Assembly (NCBI GenBank): GCA_938084835.1
Contig: CALKER010000006.1
Coordinates: 124,001-188,000 of the forward strand
From: an uncultured Thermoguttaceae bacterium
GTDB taxonomy: Bacteria; Planctomycetota; Planctomycetia; Pirellulales; Thermoguttaceae
Direction of reading: 5' to 3'
Length of the DNA: 64,000 nucleotides
Shown here piece after piece: positions 40,752 through 50,005 of the stretch. The position numbers and the translations under genes were made by a program. How positions within the stretch are numbered: the stretch's first letter is position 1; the number at the start of each line of letters is the position of its first letter. Under the pieces are notes generated by a model. That model did no database searches. It saw only the letters and a program-made list of their open reading frames with translations, and had not been told where the DNA came from.

Positions 40752-41834
40752 GTGGTAGATTCCCGGCGGTTCTATGAAGTGGTAAGTGGTCAACGGCGTG
40801 GCGTTCTGGCCGGGATGGTTCGGGCGCTTCTTGCCGCAGCGGAGATCCCCTATACTTGGGTGGTTCAGGCCCGAAATCGCGCCTACGATCGGGGAACCCT
40901 CCGGACCCATTGGGTGGGCGTACCGGTCATTAGCGTCGGCAACCTCGTCTTAGGTGGTACCGGGAAAACACCGCTTGTGGCTTGGCTTGCTGGTTGGTTT
41001 CGGGATCGTGGTATCAAGGTTGCTATCTTGAGCCGGGGTTATGGCGCCGTTGGGAAAACTGGCAATGACGAGGCCAAAGAGCTCAGGTGCCTTTTACCCG
41101 ATGTGCCCCATTTTCAAAACCCTGACCGTGTTGGCGCAGCACGGCAGGCAATTAATGAACTGAAAGCCGAGGTGTTGATCCTCGATGATGGATTTCAGCA
41201 TCGTCGGCTCCATCGCGACTTAGACATTGTCCTACTAAATGCCTTGGAGCCATTTGGGTTTGGTCATGTCTTTCCTCGCGGCACGCTGCGGGAGCCACTA
41301 AGCGAACTGCGTCGGGCTCATGTGGTGGTTCTTTCTCACGCGAAATTCATAGATCCTGCTTTTCGGGCAAAAATCCGCAGTACCGTACAGCAGTTGGCTC
41401 CTGAGGCAGAATGGGCGGAAGTCGTTTACGAACCACAGGGCCTGGTCAGTGCAAGTGGAGAGATACAATCGATCGCCCTTTACCGGCGTCAGAACGTCGC
41501 TGCATTTTGTGGGATTGGGAATCCCGCAGCATTTCGCTTGACGCTCGAGGAGTGCGGCTTTCGGGTGATCGCTTTTCAAGAGTTTCCGGATCACCATTTC
41601 TATCGCGCGGAGGAGCTCCGGCGGTTGGCGGACTGGGCCAATCGACTGGACGTGTCGGCAGTCATCTGCACGCCGAAGGATCTAGTCAAGATAGCAAGCA
41701 ACTATCTTGGTGAGCGGCCTCTTTGGGCTCTTCAGACAAAAGTGGCCTTCGTCCTAGGGGAGGAGGCCCTCGAGAAGCGTCTGGTAGCCTTGTGTCCGGA
41801 AAATGAGCGAAACCGTCCGGCCAGAGGCACCTAG
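40752..41834 (+). CDS. lpxK: Tetraacyldisaccharide 4'-kinase
   Basis: A 360-residue LpxK, which phosphorylates the 4' position of the tetraacyl disaccharide to form lipid IVA in lipid A synthesis at the inner membrane. The N-terminus has the amphipathic membrane-associating segment. The P-loop is VISVGNLVLGGTGKTPLVAWLA, followed by LSRGYG, the conserved DPDR-like PDRVGAARQA, ILDDGFQHRRLHRDLDIVLL (the DDGFQH signature) and a C-terminal DHHFY element. It starts at a GTG; no ATG lies near. Its presence indicates that this organism makes lipid A. It is a single gene here, without other lpx genes around it. Confidence 0.94.
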   Translation: MVDSRRFYEVVSGQRRGVLAGMVRALLAAAEIPYTWVVQARNRAYDRGTLRTHWVGVPVISVGNLVLGGTGKTPLVAWLAGWFRDRGIKVAILSRGYGAVGKTGNDEAKELRCLLPDVPHFQNPDRVGAARQAINELKAEVLILDDGFQHRRLHRDLDIVLLNALEPFGFGHVFPRGTLREPLSELRRAHVVVLSHAKFIDPAFRAKIRSTVQQLAPEAEWAEVVYEPQGLVSASGEIQSIALYRRQNVAAFCGIGNPAAFRLTLEECGFRVIAFQEFPDHHFYRAEELRRLADWANRLDVSAVICTPKDLVKIASNYLGERPLWALQTKVAFVLGEEALEKRLVALCPENERNRPARGT

Positions 41835-42197
41835 CTCACATCATGGGGAAACGGGGGTCTCCGTCAATGGCAACCTGTGGGCAAACTGCAGGAAACTTTG
41901 CCTTATTTATGCGAATAGTTCCATTTGCAGCCACCGCCGCACCTTCGTGTTACTTAATCGAGAATACCATCCTTCCATTCCTCCGCGAGGAATCACTTCG
42001 CTGCTTCGGTGTGTCGTAAGTCAACTCAGCCAAAAACTTAAGTTTACGAGCACGCCCCCCTGACCCGGCTGGTTTGGGAATCCCTCAACTTTCCTAAACC
42101 TACCTCAGGGCTTTTAATTGGACGATTAAACCTTGAGAGTTTGTACACGTGATCGGCTCGAACGGCTCTGGCAGATGGGGAGCAGAGGCACGAGCTT
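41835..42197. other. Gap between convergent lpxK and the NagB-like gene
   Basis: About 360 bases; nothing recognised. Confidence 0.4.
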
Positions 42198-43130
42198 TTA
42201 ATGCATCTCGACTTCGCAGGTCCCAATTCCCGGTCGATAAAAATTAAATTGCACATTGGGATGATCGGCCAAAAGCGACATAGGTACCGATGAGTCAACG
42301 ATTTTTTTGGCGATCATGAGCGTGGTCAGCCGCATGCCGAACGGATTGTCGTGATGACCTGGATGCCAAATGGAAACCTTCTCTGCCTTCCATGTCTCCA
42401 CGGGGCCGACGGTGGCAGCCTTGGTGGGAACAAGCCCTACTTGGCCGCCACCACTGGTCCGGGCATTTTGGATGATCGTCATGGGATGAAGATCGGTGAT
42501 TCGGGTTTTCAATTTGCGATATTCTTCAGGGGGAGGTGGCTCGTTTTTCCATCGTCCTGTGCGTTTGGGCGGGTCGTTAAAAGCCCAATGCTTAACCTCC
42601 CCTTGGCCTCCCTGCATGATCACACAGCGGATCTGGTCGAAGGAGCGGGAATATTCATCGAGATCACCGGTCGGGAAGTGAATGTGGGACTCTGGCATGC
42701 GGAGCTTGCGATCGATGCGGTTGAAGCATAGCTCCATGTCAGCCCGCGCAAAGCTCAGGGGGTGATCGGTGGAAACCGGTTTTCCATCATCGCCCACCCA
42801 TTCGTCCATGCCCCAAAAATGAGCACTGCGGATGTCCAGTTGTAAACTGTTGACGATTCGCGCTACTAGAGGGAGTTGCTCCGTAGGACCGATCGGCCCA
42901 CAAATACCAGCGGGGTTATCCTCTGTAGATTGCCGCCATGCTTCGATGTACTCAAGTGCCTCCGCCAGGTAAAATTCTTCTAGTGTGTCGTACATGACCA
43001 CTTTGAATCCCGGGCGCGAAAGCCGTTCCATCGCCCGCGGGGTGAGTTTGGCCGCGTCGGCCAAGAGTTCCGGATCCAAGGTAGTGTAATCCCACCAATC
43101 CGGGGCAACCTTGCTGAGTGGTCGTGCCAT
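42198..43130 (-). CDS. Glucosamine-6-phosphate deaminase (NagB)-like protein
   Basis: A 310-residue protein of the NagB/6-phosphogluconolactonase sugar-isomerase fold, which in the canonical enzyme converts glucosamine-6-phosphate to fructose-6-phosphate and ammonia. Landmarks are present but altered: [23 protein letters not shown] corresponds to the NagB MDEY-x-DHPxS motif. [17 protein letters not shown] stands where NagB has GxGxDGHIAFNEP, so the usual Asp-Gly-His is Val-Lys-His. [10 protein letters not shown] follows. The activity may therefore differ. The ATG at 43130 has AAAGGAG nine bases upstream; the frame extends 16 residues more. It follows a PIG-L deacetylase gene by 172 bases on the same strand, suggesting deacetylation then deamination of an N-acetyl amino sugar. 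Confidence 0.82.
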   Translation of the reverse strand: MARPLSKVAPDWWDYTTLDPELLADAAKLTPRAMERLSRPGFKVVMYDTLEEFYLAEALEYIEAWRQSTEDNPAGICGPIGPTEQLPLVARIVNSLQLDIRSAHFWGMDEWVGDDGKPVSTDHPLSFARADMELCFNRIDRKLRMPESHIHFPTGDLDEYSRSFDQIRCVIMQGGQGEVKHWAFNDPPKRTGRWKNEPPPPEEYRKLKTRITDLHPMTIIQNARTSGGGQVGLVPTKAATVGPVETWKAEKVSIWHPGHHDNPFGMRLTTLMIAKKIVDSSVPMSLLADHPNVQFNFYRPGIGTCEVEMH

Positions 43131-43302
43131 CGTTGGGGACTCCTTTCTGAAACACTGGTCCACACTGTTACTGATCACCTCCGATCAAGTGCCTGTGGTG
43201 ATGTGGCATTCTACATGGAGTTGGCGAGCGTAAGTGGCTCTTTAGGCTTACGTTTAACTTATCTCGGTAACTTGAGCCCTTTCCGTGGCTAACTTGTGCC
43301 GG

Positions 43303-44076
43303 TTATGCCACGGTTGATTTTCCGCTGAAAAGCTCCGTCAATAAATCGGTGCGTGGATAAGCATGGCCACGGTGCTGAATAAACGCTTCGGCAGCTTCCA
43401 CGCCGATCTCTGATCCGCGGAAACGTGCATGCCGCCGCATGCCTTCCACATACTCGTCCACGCCGTGATGAGCCAAAAGCCAATCGCGCTGACTGGCATG
43501 GCAAGCCAGCACTTCTGCCTTCTTGTCCATGTAAGCCGAGATGTCGACGTATGTGGTGGGCTTGACGACATGCCCAAAGGGATCCACCGCCTCCACCGGG
43601 TCGCAATAGTAGAGGTAGGGGACCTGACTTTGGGGATGACGGGGGAATTCAGAGCAATTCGGTGCCCCGTAGAGGAAGCTTGCGGCCCGCGCCAACGCGG
43701 AACAAATCTCATGGTCCATCATGTAGTCCTTCGGCGCATGCGTGAACACCAGCGTAGGAGTCACGCGACGAAAGAGGTCGTACACTTTTTGCAAGGTGGG
43801 CTTATCGTAGACGATAAACCCGTCACGCTCGTCCAAACAATGGTAAGAAGCCCCGAGAAGACGCGCGGCATCTTCTGCCTCGCGAGTGCGTCGCGCACTT
43901 ATCGCCCATTTGCTCTCTGTCATGGTGCCGCAGTCACCGGGCGCGGCAGTGGCAATGTGGAGTTCCCATCCCAGTTCCCCAAGACGCAACATCGTCCCCG
44001 CACAAAGGAATTCCACGTCATCCGGGTGGGCCATGAATGCAAGAACAACTTTACGCTCTGGCAGCAACATACTCAT
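43303..44076 (-). CDS. PIG-L (LmbE/BshB) family zinc-dependent N-deacetylase
   Basis: A 257-residue deacetylase of the PIG-L family, which removes N-acetyl groups from GlcNAc conjugates. The zinc site shows AHPDD (His17, Asp19, Asp20) near the start, LDERDGFIVYDKPTL, VFTHAPKDYMMDHEICSAL with the further His ligands, and a long C-terminal segment with LACHASQRDWLLAHHGVDEYVEGM. No signal peptide, so it is cytoplasmic. It heads a pair with the NagB-like gene. The length and C-terminal pattern resemble planctomycete PIG-L proteins of unknown substrate rather than MshB. GGGGG just precedes the ATG. Confidence 0.9.
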   Translation of the reverse strand: MSMLLPERKVVLAFMAHPDDVEFLCAGTMLRLGELGWELHIATAAPGDCGTMTESKWAISARRTREAEDAARLLGASYHCLDERDGFIVYDKPTLQKVYDLFRRVTPTLVFTHAPKDYMMDHEICSALARAASFLYGAPNCSEFPRHPQSQVPYLYYCDPVEAVDPFGHVVKPTTYVDISAYMDKKAEVLACHASQRDWLLAHHGVDEYVEGMRRHARFRGSEIGVEAAEAFIQHRGHAYPRTDLLTELFSGKSTVA

Positions 44077-44477
44077 CCCCCAAAGTGGCGAAACAAAGGT
44101 CGCTTTTTAAGGCAAGAGTTTCTCTCTCGGAATACTCAAACTGGCATCGTTTATCGGGCCGGCTGCGGTGTCCCCGGCTTAAAGACTGCTCGGGCCTCTT
44201 GCCTGCTTTTTAGTGGACAAACCGACAGCGCCTCAGTACCCCTCATCTTTGCTGCCGACCGATTGCGCTTTTTTTCATTGGCTGGTGATCTTTAATAGAC
44301 GACTTACCCCCGCGCACTGTGGCAACCGCCTCGGCCTTTAAAACCGACGGGTACTTTGTAACGCAGGAAGGCAAATACAAGATCCTCACGTCCCTACCCC
44401 AGCGTTTTGGTATCGCCTCGGGCCTGCTTAAGCCACAGGACCTCCAAGCGCGAACTCTTCGGGTACGTGCCGGCTGA
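44077..44477. other. Gap between the PQQ-like gene and the PIG-L gene
   Basis: About 400 bases with no gene; likely holds the promoter of the PIG-L/NagB-like pair. Confidence 0.4.
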
Positions 44478-45758
44478 TTACTCCGCCGAGGCCAGTGCCG
44501 GTACCCACAAACTAAGATGCCGGGCATCTTTGACCACGAGGCCCCTTGAGGACCAGACCGGATGCGCCCAAGTAGGCGTATTGGCTACCTTCCAACGGGC
44601 CAGTGGCTGGAAAGTGTCGGCCGAAGGATTGAACACCACAAGTTCGCTTCCGGTGGTCAGGGCAAGCACAAACTCTCCCAAAACAAGAAGGGCTGCATTC
44701 TCCCCCTGGCGAGGCTCGCTCCGCCAAAAGATTTTGCCAGAATCTGGGTCCATGGCGAAGAACTGCCCCCGCTGCTCTTGGGCAAATCCCACTAATCTTC
44801 CGCCAACAAGCACCGGCGAGTTCATGTACATCGAGACCTCCTTGTTTTGCCAGGCCAATTGGGGAACGAACTTATCCCCTTCGGTCACGATCCGGTATGC
44901 GCTCGTGCCCCGCCGAAAACCTGAAAGGATGAGAAGATCCTTCCAAACCACAGGTGTGACGATGTTTACGTCATACTGCGTGGTGAAAGGAATCTGCCAC
45001 AAAACCTGACCCGATTTCGGATCCACGCCAGAGGTAAAGCGTCGCGACTGAATGACGATTTGACTTTTTCCGGCCAGACGTGCCAAAATCGGCGAGGAGT
45101 AGGCGGGCGTGTCGCCAGTCCATTCCCACACTGTCTTGCCGGTGGCCAATTCCCATGCGGCAAAGGCGCCGGAATCTGGTCCACCTACAAAGGCTAGGAC
45201 CTTATCTCCATCTAAAACAATAGGCGACGTGGCGGTGCCGAAGTCTGGCGAAGTTTCCCTGAATCTGTTTTGAAAGGTGTGTTGCCATTGCTGTTCGCCG
45301 CGGCTTGTGGACCAGCAACTTAGGATCCCGCTTATGCCGAGGGTGACAAGCTTATCTTGGTAAACAACGGGCGTCGACTTTGGGCCTTTACCATGCGCGT
45401 GGGCTGCCGGATTGACTTCGTAAGGAGCCGGGTATTTCTGACACCAGAGGACTTTGCCGTCAGCCAATGCCACCGCTCTGACTACTTCCTCTTCGCCTTC
45501 GCGACTGAGGATGTAGACGGTATCGCCAGCTACCACTGGTGAGGAATGCCCCTCGCCAACCTCAAGTTGCCAAGCAAGTTTCCAGCTCTGTGGCCAGCTG
45601 GCTGGCGGGCTAATGCCCAGGACGTGCCCATCGCGTTGGGGTCCCCGCCACTGGGGCCAGTCCTGTCCCCATGCCACTGAAACACATAGAATGCCAATAA
45701 GCGTAATCGTCGCTAACCTTATCGATCGAGGTAACTTGAAGCTGTCGCGGGACCGCAT
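44478..45758 (-). CDS. Secreted PQQ-like beta-propeller protein
   Basis: A 426-residue exported protein. The signal peptide (IRLATITLIGILCVSVAWGQ) is followed directly by DWPQWRGPQRDGHV, the typical opening of planctomycete PQQ-like repeat proteins. Repeats have the Trp-docking pattern: ALADGKVLWCQKYP, WELATGKTVWEWTG, VDPKSGQVLWQIPF and MDPDSGKIFWRSEP, which suggest a seven- or eight-bladed propeller. No PQQ-dehydrogenase catalytic residues or heme motif are seen, so it is probably a structural or binding protein (BamB-like fold) in the periplasm. GGAGGGG lies six bases before the ATG. Confidence 0.88.
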   Translation of the reverse strand: MRSRDSFKLPRSIRLATITLIGILCVSVAWGQDWPQWRGPQRDGHVLGISPPASWPQSWKLAWQLEVGEGHSSPVVAGDTVYILSREGEEEVVRAVALADGKVLWCQKYPAPYEVNPAAHAHGKGPKSTPVVYQDKLVTLGISGILSCWSTSRGEQQWQHTFQNRFRETSPDFGTATSPIVLDGDKVLAFVGGPDSGAFAAWELATGKTVWEWTGDTPAYSSPILARLAGKSQIVIQSRRFTSGVDPKSGQVLWQIPFTTQYDVNIVTPVVWKDLLILSGFRRGTSAYRIVTEGDKFVPQLAWQNKEVSMYMNSPVLVGGRLVGFAQEQRGQFFAMDPDSGKIFWRSEPRQGENAALLVLGEFVLALTTGSELVVFNPSADTFQPLARWKVANTPTWAHPVWSSRGLVVKDARHLSLWVPALASAE

Positions 45759-45991
45759 TTTCGTCCCCTCCTTAGATGCTGAATGAACGGTGAGCTGCTA
45801 CCTTCAACTTCCCGAAACGTCAGAACGATGGCTTTTGCGAAAAATTCCCAAGTTGTGAATAACATTCGCTTGTTGAGCCCCTGAGATGCTACTAACCTTC
45901 TTCACTTCCCAGTGAACCGGCAGCTCTCACGCGCGACGCAAACCCCGCCGGAAACGCCAGCTTGCCCACCCCGACCAGCGCGTTATGGCAC

Positions 45992-48553
45992 TCACTCCAG
46001 TGAGGGGAACACCACTTTGCCGTGGGCCTGAGCTTCCGTATCTTCATATGCGCCGAAGAACTCGCAATTCAAATCAAGCCACAAAGTTATTCGTGCTAAG
46101 TCCTCTTTAGGCAAATTAACCCCGTAATGCTCGGGCCCCAAAAAGTGAAGCAGTTTTGCTGCCCGGGCACCGAACTGCCCCGGGATTGTCCTTGATCCGC
46201 CGTGGGCCGGATCATTTATTGAGCCGTTAGCTACATGGTAATAGAAACCGTATCGCGGCGCCAAATTTGTGTACGACCGTGTCCACTTGTGTGGTCCTTC
46301 GACAATCCCGCGCAAATCAAGCGCGTTTTTTTCCAAGTGACAGGGCACACAGTGCTTATCTAAAACCGGCTGAACTAAACGGACAAAACTAAATGGATTG
46401 GCTCCTTCAGGCGGAGGAGTGACCGGAGAGGGCGGCCGCTGCAACGCTAACGGGAGAAGTCCCCCGGAGGGAGCTGCACGGTGACGCGCCTCGTGGCATC
46501 CTTGGCAACTTGTCGATTCGCCTGGATGAAAGTAGGTGCCCGATCGCATCGACATCACCGCCATGCCATTTTCATCGAGGGCCTGAAAATAAACAAGCTT
46601 CCCCGCCGGGAGTTCAAAGTATGCGCTTCCATCTGCTTCAACAGGCACTGTGCCTAGAACAGCACGAGCGTTGGTTTGATTGGCCACACCAATCCGCGGC
46701 TCGTTGGGAGGCGGTGTCGATTTCGGCAGGACTTGGACAATACGTAAATGAGTGATCTTGGTTCCTGGCGGCCAAGAAAAGTCACTGTCGTAGACGTTCA
46801 GCACAGCTACCTTGGCAAAAGGGGAATGCCTTCCATCCTGCCAACCCTTGTGGCCTGCTGGAATCGCTGGAGGGCGACTTCGGGGACGAAGTGGCATAGG
46901 GCTGGCACAGGAGATCTGAGGGTCACGATAAATGAGTTCGCGGTTTCCCCAACGGTCCATCCAATAGATGCCTCGATTCGTGGCTGCCGGATCATACACC
47001 ACGAGGTACTCTTCCTCACTCAGGGGCCAAGGTGTCCCGTATACCATGTACGGTCGGATAGGTCGTCCCTCAGCCTCCGGAAAGGGCACATCCGGGGTCA
47101 GCCGCTCTAACTGGGACATGGCGCCGTCATCTGGGATGCGAGGGTCGATGAGCACAAGCGAACCAAATTCGTGACCGTGGTGGGCCGCGGCCACAGCCAC
47201 GAATTTAGCCGAGCCAGGAATGGCCCGAATTTGCATTTGCATCCATGGCCGGAGCTCTCGCGCTTGAGGATAATTCCCGTGAGGGGCTCGGGGGTTTCGG
47301 CCGTCGGGATAGCAGATCCACATGTGATGGGCCACATTCGTATCCCGGTCTACGTAGTCCCATCGCGTGTAAACAATCATCCCGTCATGGGTCACGCTAG
47401 GATTCCACTCATGTGTTTCGTGGAAGCTCAGTGGCTCGATATTAGAGCCATCTGCCTCCATTACATGAAGCGTATAAACTGGGCAATGACGGCCGCACCG
47501 TAGATATCCCCCGCGACGGGTGGAAATAAAGGCTATTCGGCCGTCTGGCAGCAGGCACGGATCGAAATCGTCCCACGGACCGTCTGTGAGCTGTTCCACG
47601 CCACTTCCGTCTACGTAGCTACGGAAAATATGATAACAGATCTCAGGTGACCACTCATAAGCTTCTTTCCCTCGATAGCGATCCCAGCCCTTGGCCTCAC
47701 TGTAGGCGAAAAAGATGGTTTTTCCGTCCCAGTCAACTTCCGGAGAAAGAAAGCTGCCGGAAGAGAGCTTGGATCCGGCCAACCGACCTTTTTCCACCAC
47801 TGACTGCTCCAGGAGGTTAACAAGTTTCGGTTGTTCTCCCCATGGGTCGATGAGCACGAAAAGACCTCCCCCCGGTACCGCGTTTACGCCATAGTACTGA
47901 TCACACATATGAAAAATGCCTGCAGGATCATGCCGTTTGATGAATAACAGCAAGTCGAAATCAAGAAGAGCACTGCTTAAGGCAATTTTCCGCAGAAGAG
48001 TTCGGACTGCGAAATATGCCTCCCGACGTACGGTCTCCGGCACAAATGCTTCATTCGTCCACATTTGGATGCGCGATTTCCAAGCGGTAAGAGCATTACG
48101 GAATTCCGCCACATCGGCTGGGGCTTTCTGAAGTTCCCGCCTTCTTAGCAGGTCTTCTGCTCGTTGAATTAAAGCCTCAAGGTGTTCTAAGGAGAAACGC
48201 GGAAGCTCCTGTTCGCGGGGGGGAGTAATATTCGGAAGAGCAAGATGGCTTCGGTAGATTCGGAAGCGGTGATCCTCAGCTTCCCACTCGGCTTCTAAAC
48301 TCTGCCGAACGAATTCGGAGATATCTTCGGCTCGCCTTTCCAGAACCTCCCGTAACGCAACAGTGCTGCCCGTCGCCTCGACTCTCGCTTGCCAGCCCCA
48401 ACCCCCGGCAAAAAGGAGGAATAGAAGTAGGGTAAGTTGGGAACGGTGGCAACACAAGATCAACAGGGCCAGTCCCTGCCTGAAGCGACGCGGGAAATTC
48501 CCGAGTGCGAAATCTGGATTCCCGAGCGAAGCGGGGAAGAAAAAACGCATCAT
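45992..48553 (-). CDS. Exported HzsA-related (hydrazine synthase alpha-like) beta-propeller with two CxxCH sites
   Basis: An 853-residue protein. A hydrophobic stretch at about residues 38-55 (QLTLLLFLLFAGGWGW) follows an unusually long basic N-terminus and would serve for export. A helical N-terminal domain follows (about 65-200). TolB/PD40-like blades come next (about 255-600), such as SPEVDWDGKTIFFAYSEA, LLPDGRIAFISTRRGGYLRC and NPSVTHDGMIVYTRWDY. The C-terminus carries two heme-like sites, CQGCH near residue 680 and CVPCH near 735. This order matches the middle and cytochrome parts of HzsA, but homologues are widespread in planctomycetes that do not make hydrazine. The exact role is unknown. 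GGGGGAGG precedes the start. Confidence 0.8.
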   Translation of the reverse strand: MMRFFFPASLGNPDFALGNFPRRFRQGLALLILCCHRSQLTLLLFLLFAGGWGWQARVEATGSTVALREVLERRAEDISEFVRQSLEAEWEAEDHRFRIYRSHLALPNITPPREQELPRFSLEHLEALIQRAEDLLRRRELQKAPADVAEFRNALTAWKSRIQMWTNEAFVPETVRREAYFAVRTLLRKIALSSALLDFDLLLFIKRHDPAGIFHMCDQYYGVNAVPGGGLFVLIDPWGEQPKLVNLLEQSVVEKGRLAGSKLSSGSFLSPEVDWDGKTIFFAYSEAKGWDRYRGKEAYEWSPEICYHIFRSYVDGSGVEQLTDGPWDDFDPCLLPDGRIAFISTRRGGYLRCGRHCPVYTLHVMEADGSNIEPLSFHETHEWNPSVTHDGMIVYTRWDYVDRDTNVAHHMWICYPDGRNPRAPHGNYPQARELRPWMQMQIRAIPGSAKFVAVAAAHHGHEFGSLVLIDPRIPDDGAMSQLERLTPDVPFPEAEGRPIRPYMVYGTPWPLSEEEYLVVYDPAATNRGIYWMDRWGNRELIYRDPQISCASPMPLRPRSRPPAIPAGHKGWQDGRHSPFAKVAVLNVYDSDFSWPPGTKITHLRIVQVLPKSTPPPNEPRIGVANQTNARAVLGTVPVEADGSAYFELPAGKLVYFQALDENGMAVMSMRSGTYFHPGESTSCQGCHEARHRAAPSGGLLPLALQRPPSPVTPPPEGANPFSFVRLVQPVLDKHCVPCHLEKNALDLRGIVEGPHKWTRSYTNLAPRYGFYYHVANGSINDPAHGGSRTIPGQFGARAAKLLHFLGPEHYGVNLPKEDLARITLWLDLNCEFFGAYEDTEAQAHGKVVFPSLE

Positions 48554-48829
48554 TCAACCTCCCCCAGTTACCGCAAAGGGTGGGGCCTGTCTTACCGATA
48601 ATCACCCGTAAGACCGGAGAGCTAACATCGGCTCACACCTACCCTGCCATTTTTCATTCCTTGCTGCTCCACATTATCGGCACTGCGCGGGGGTAAAGCA
48701 ACCTGCTTAAGCTAGAGGCATCCTACCAAACCCCCGGTCTATCCTGGTCACTGGGCGATCGAACTTGACAGGAGCTTCCCCTCTAGGGCTTTCTTAAAAA
48801 CACCTCAGGCTCTGAGTGATGAGCTAACT

Positions 48830-50005
48830 CTAAAGAATTAGCATTGCATCTCCATAGCTGTAGAAGCGATACTCCTCGCGGATGGCCTCCTGGTATGCCC
48901 GGCGCATCAAGTCAAAACCACCGAAAGTGTAAACGAGAACAAGGAGGGTGGATCGCGGCAGATGAAAATTGGTGAAGAGGGCATCGGCAGCTTTAAATTC
49001 AAAAGGCGGGCGAATAAAGAGATTTGTTTCCCCTCGAAAAGGTTTCAATCTGCCGTCGGCCGCTGCTGTCTCAAGTATCCTCAGGGAGGTAGAGCCGACG
49101 GCGACAATTCGCCCTCCTTTTTCCCGGCAGGCTAAGATACGGCGGACGGTGGCTTCGTCGATTTCGCCCCACTCGGCGTGCATTCGATGCTGGCTGACGT
49201 GTGGAGACTCGATCGGTTTGAAAGTTCCTAGCCCAATGTGAAGCGTCACCCAGCACAGCTCGATTCCGGCATTGTTAAGCTCCGCCAGTAAACACTCGGT
49301 AAAGTGGAGGCCAGCGGTGGGAGCTGCCACCGATCCCGGCCGCCGAGCGTAGACAGTTTGGTACCTTTCTCGATCGGACTCCACCATTTGGCCATCGCGG
49401 ATATAAGGAGGGATGGGAACCCGGCCGGCCCGCTGAAGAATCGTTTCCGCAGGTTCGTTAGATTCCGGGCGAACGATCCACGTGCCGTCGATGTCCCGAA
49501 CACCTACCAATAGGCGAATGTCTTCCCGGCCTTCTAAATCAATAAGCGTGATAGTCTCTCCGTAGCGAAGCTTCCCGCGAGTTTTACCAAGGACGCGCCA
49601 AAATCCGCCAGGCTCTTCGCGTAGGAAGAGGCCCTGCCACCTCCCACCGGTGCCGGTCCGGTAACCTACAAGACGTGCCGGAATAACCTTAGTGTCGTTA
49701 AACACAAGGCAGTCGCCCGGCCGAAGGATCTTCGGTAAGTCGCGGACACGATGATGCGCAATACTGTTCCGCTGACGCCGAACCACCATGAGTCGGGCAT
49801 CCTCTCGATTGGGTAGGGGCTCTTGAGCGATGAGTCGCCGGGGCAACTCGAAATCATAAATCCTCACGTCGTCCCACCACGGTTGATTTTCGCACCCCCT
49901 AAGTGTGGTATCTTCCGGCTGCGGAAGTTGTTCAGGCGAGTGGGTATTGGGATGGCAAATCTGCAAGCCGTCTTTTTCGGGTTCGCGGTTCATGGGCTTG
50001 GACAT
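48830..50005 (-). CDS. queA: tRNA preQ1(34) S-adenosylmethionine ribosyltransferase-isomerase
   Basis: A 391-residue QueA, which transfers the ribosyl part of SAM to preQ1 in tRNA to make epoxyqueuosine. Core motifs: YDFELPRRLIAQEPL, DLPKILRPGDCLVFNDTKVIPARL, VAAPTAGLHFTECLL, VTLHIGLGTFKPI, VGSTSLRILE and TNFHLPRSTLLVLV. The first 46 or so residues before VRIYDFEL are extra compared with most QueA and are low in family signal. A GTG in frame at residue 47 (49867) would give the usual length and may be the true start. The gene is single and its neighbours are unrelated. Confidence 0.93.
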   Translation of the reverse strand: MSKPMNREPEKDGLQICHPNTHSPEQLPQPEDTTLRGCENQPWWDDVRIYDFELPRRLIAQEPLPNREDARLMVVRRQRNSIAHHRVRDLPKILRPGDCLVFNDTKVIPARLVGYRTGTGGRWQGLFLREEPGGFWRVLGKTRGKLRYGETITLIDLEGREDIRLLVGVRDIDGTWIVRPESNEPAETILQRAGRVPIPPYIRDGQMVESDRERYQTVYARRPGSVAAPTAGLHFTECLLAELNNAGIELCWVTLHIGLGTFKPIESPHVSQHRMHAEWGEIDEATVRRILACREKGGRIVAVGSTSLRILETAAADGRLKPFRGETNLFIRPPFEFKAADALFTNFHLPRSTLLVLVYTFGGFDLMRRAYQEAIREEYRFYSYGDAMLIL

